Assembly (NCBI RefSeq): GCF_047948215.1
Contig: NC_134456.1
Location: 56,375,959-56,439,958, forward strand
Length of the DNA: 64,000 nucleotides
Source of the DNA: Lycorma delicatula
Lineage: Eukaryota > Arthropoda > Insecta > Hemiptera > Fulgoridae
Direction of reading: 5' to 3'
Below are positions 61,410 through 64,000 of the stretch, piece by piece. The stretch's first letter is position 1, and each line of letters opens with the position of its first letter. The position numbers were made by a program, and so were the translations under genes. Below the pieces are notes generated by a model that saw nothing but the letters and a program-made list of their open reading frames with translations, was not told the origin of the DNA and searched no databases.

Positions 61410-61512
61410 GTATGTAAAACTTTTATAGTAGACGTTCTAAGAAAATGTGTTTTATGAGAAAACTGTGTGCAGATTTTACTTTCCCTAGGTCTAAAAAACT
61501 AGACTCTAACTC

Positions 61513-61548
61513 TGCTGCTTGTATATTGCCTCTTCAAGACAAGCAGCA
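61513..61548. repeat. 10-bp inverted repeat just downstream of an exon
   Basis: TGCTGCTTGT at 61513-61522 and ACAAGCAGCA at 61539-61548 are exactly complementary around a 16-nt loop. They start about 100 nt after the splice donor at 61410. Confidence 0.6.
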
Positions 61549-61735
61549 TTACTATAAAAGTAGAAAGAAAAGAACACAAATTTTTATATACATAATCTAG
61601 AAAATGTTTGTGCGGGTAATTACTTGTACTTAATTTAAATTTAGTTATTTCTTTATAAAAACATTATACTTAATTTTACAGAAGGTTGAATGTATAATGT
61701 GGTCCACTTAAGACATTTTATTTTTTACACTCCAG

Positions 61736-61788
61736 GATCTTACAGTACTCCAGGAAGAGTAAACCATTTCTGCAGAGTTGTTAAGTAA
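61736..61788 (+). CDS. Candidate terminal exon of the plus-strand gene
   Basis: A pyrimidine-rich acceptor, TTTTATTTTTTACACTCCAG, ends at 61735. In the phase left by 61409 the sequence reads GSYSTPGRVNHFCRVVK and then TAA at 61786-61788. Phase agreement and an in-frame natural-looking C-terminus support it. Against it are its short length, the lack of a nearby AATAAA, and the possibility that GGAAGA|GTAAAC at 61758 makes it a 23-nt internal microexon. If real, the gene would be complete at its 3' end within this window. Confidence 0.38.
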
Positions 61789-62063
61789 ATTAACACTAAA
61801 ATTGTAGGAACATTCATTTAATTTTAATTAGAATTATTAAAATGTATTGTTTAAAATTAGCTGTGTAGATAACATTTTAAAAATTATAGAATGTATTAAT
61901 GACACTAATATAAATATATATCAGAAGAGAATCTTTTTTTCATTGTTTTGTTATAGTTAGAAAACAAGGTGAAAAAATTCATATGTAAAAATGTTAAAAT
62001 TTATATAATCAAGATTTATTATTAACATGATCTTTCAATTAAAACTGAATGAAAATGGGATAT

Positions 62064-62795
62064 TTTAAATTCCACTTTTTTTTCAATTGGAAGCACTCCC
62101 AAGGCAATTAAGTATGGCAATTAAGCATCACTCAGTCACCTCAGGGTATCGTGGCAGCAGCCTGCCCTCCTTGTCTAGCCCCGTGGGCTCACCCACTAGC
62201 CCAGTGGGCTAGCCCACTGGGGTCTCCCTAGCATCATCAGGATATGCCAACTTCCTCTTCTGGATAGCCAGCCCATCTCTCAGATGGAGAGCTGCCCTTC
62301 CTGTTCCTAACCTATGAAGCACCAGGTGTGCATTGCACACATCTGGTGCTTACCCCATGCAACCCATCCCCTCACACCCTTACCCTTGAGTACTTCAAAT
62401 AACAGTACTCCAAAATTTTACTGACCTTGCTGCCTTGTTCATCGTTGGGAGCTGTCAGTAGAAGTTTGGTTCCCCCTGTTCATGTAATTTTGGTGAGGGC
62501 CTGTACCAAATGTCTCACCATCTCCGGATCTTCCTCCTCCACCACAATGGCGAACACTGTTAATTGATCCATATCCTCAAATTCAGGACAGTATATTTCA
62601 GTGTTTCTGGTATTCTTAACTATCGTGCCACTTGGAACACGACTACCCATTGCCAGTCTTCCCTGAATGCCTGGAGCTGACCTGCGGGTTGCTTCTGAGT
62701 CCTTCCTCCCAATTCTTCTTAGATCTGATGAGGACCATGCAGCCATCCTCATCAGGTTTCGGGAAACTACTTTTTGAAAATTTAAATTCCACTTT
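62064..62795 (-). mobile_element. Retroposed 702-bp segment with perfect 15-bp target duplication
   Basis: TTTAAATTCCACTTT occurs at 62064-62078 and again at 62781-62795, bracketing 62079-62780. The left junction carries a T-run (8 T's in all), the poly(A) of a minus-strand copy. The insert is GC-richer than its flanks. On the minus strand 62760-62480 is open, with VVSRNLMRMAAWSSSDLRR, TRNTEIYCPEFEDMDQLTVF and EEEDPEMVRHLVQALTKIT, apparently a fragment of an element-encoded, ORF1-like protein. The remaining 400 bp towards the poly(A) is non-coding and contains strong inverted repeats. A poly(A) tail plus long target duplication indicates LINE-type retroposition. The parent family is not identified. 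Confidence 0.85.
62190..62350. repeat. Strong hairpins inside the retroposed segment
   Basis: AGCCCAGTGGGCTAGCCCAC near 62199-62218 is part of an array of GTGGGCT/AGCCCAC inverted pieces. AGCACCAGGTGTGCA and TGCACACATCTGGTGCT near 62317-62350 form a long near-perfect stem. They lie on the 3' side of the minus-strand element. Confidence 0.65.
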
Positions 62796-64000
62796 ATAAT
62801 CCACAAATTTTTACCTTTATTAGATATATTTTCTATATTATTGAAATCAGTTATCTGATTAAATATTGTCTTCTTTTGAGTTATACTGAAAGAGTATAAA
62901 ATCTATGCTTTGTATTATTATATCAATTACATTTATATGTAATTTCTTACTACAAGGTTTATAGTGGCTATAATTATGGTGAAAAAAAATTTCCATCATT
63001 AATATGGTCCTGCTAATTTTAAGAAAATTGAGATATGAAGTTTTTTTAATTCTCACCAAGCTTCTTTTGGTTATTTAAAAAAAATAACTTTTATTAATAG
63101 ATGAGTGAAATAGATCTTTCAGATAGGAATGGCACAAAAAATTATGTATGAATCATTTCAAACTTTTTGAGTAAACTTTTTCAATATACCTGTAGTTTTT
63201 GAAGTTATTTTGAAGCAAACTTTAAAAAAGGGATGAATTGCTTTTAGATTAAAAGTGTAAATACTGCAGTTAATATTTTCAAAACATTTCTACTCTATAC
63301 TGTTATAAATTTACATAAAATGAATAATTTAGAAAATAATAAGGAAATTTAATTCCTCATCTCTACACATGTAAAAAAATTATACATATCACTGAATAAA
63401 ATTCCTTTAAAATTCTCCAAAATAAGTTTCACCCCAATACTAAAATAAAATTCCTTAATCAAGCACCTTTTATAAATAATGACTAATGAGTGTACCAGTA
63501 AACATAGACTACAGCAAATTTTTCATTTTCACTCCTTAACTTCTTTATTTATCAATATTAATTCTTTTTATCTAATAAAAATTCAATAATCTGTCCATCT
63601 GTGAGGATAAAACACTTTCAGATATGTTATTGCATTCCAGTTAAAAAAAATCAATAATATTTGAAATAAACGTTACATTATGAACTGATTTATTAACAAG
63701 TGTACTTCACAAAGTTACTTTAGTAATGAAATTAAATTCAGTTTTATTTTTATATATTATTATACAATTTAGTAAATTTTATTTTTTATGATGTAGGTAC
63801 CTATATAAAAATTATATATATATACATATATCTGTATAAAGGTCTATGTGTTTTTGAAATATTGTATTTGAAATTGTTACTTTATTTGAAAATATTTGTT
63901 TTTTTTTTTTAATGCCAACCAATTGAGAAGCAGAAAACTACATAAACCACTTCTAAAAAAAATAATATTAAATTCAAATTGCCAGTAACTAAGTTGTGAA
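62796..64000. other. AT-rich non-coding stretch to the window end
   Basis: No exon recognised. If the plus-strand gene continues, this is intron. Short open frames at 62859-63059 look like chance. Confidence 0.5.

Overview
This is AT-rich eukaryotic nuclear DNA, most likely from an insect. It has GT-AG introns, long non-coding stretches, dinucleotide microsatellites, tRNA-derived SINEs, an R1-clade LINE, a mariner and two BED-finger hAT transposons. Hemiptera is a reasonable guess from the repeat content, but nothing in the sequence proves it. There are no bacterial operons, CRISPR arrays, rRNA genes or convincing tRNA genes.

Positions 1-40500 are essentially gene-poor and shaped by mobile elements. 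From left to right: a complete but decayed hAT element at 2333-4786 (minus strand) with a perfect 8-bp target duplication; a 20-bp perfect hairpin at 6879-6923; a CpG-rich repeat-like block near 9370; the 3' end of a jockey-like LINE at 11187-12010 (minus); a tRNA-derived SINE at about 20400-20652; a second complete decayed hAT at 24949-27533 (plus) with a near-perfect 15-16 bp terminal inverted repeat and a 6/8 target duplication; a (TG)30(TA)13 microsatellite; a truncated SINE of the same family at 29926-30070 with a visible target duplication; two unclassified repeat-like blocks at 31.6 and 32.7-33.2 kb; and a 5'-truncated, frameshifted R1-clade LINE at 35541-37647.

The right third, 40.6-64 kb, is genic. 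A complete two-exon minus-strand gene (exon 1 46046..45226, exon 2 42989..42836) encodes a 324-residue, very basic protein. It has an N-terminal segment resembling a linker-histone winged helix, a Cys cluster, and a tail built from two copies of a roughly 60-residue unit. On the plus strand, four exons (50807-50880, 52695-52837, 57007-57777, 61176-61409) have mutually consistent splice phases and encode part of an acidic, Ser/Asn-rich protein that I cannot name. A likely first exon lies at 40760-40802 and a possible last exon at 61736-61788. If the first exon belongs to this gene, the linker-histone-like gene sits antisense inside its first large intron.

The introns of the plus-strand gene carry later insertions: a LINE 3' end (51478-52010), a full-length dead mariner ending about 113 bp before an exon (55587-56893), and a 702-bp retroposed segment with a perfect 15-bp target duplication (62079-62780). 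SINEs of other types lie at 47.5, 48.85 and 50.2 kb.
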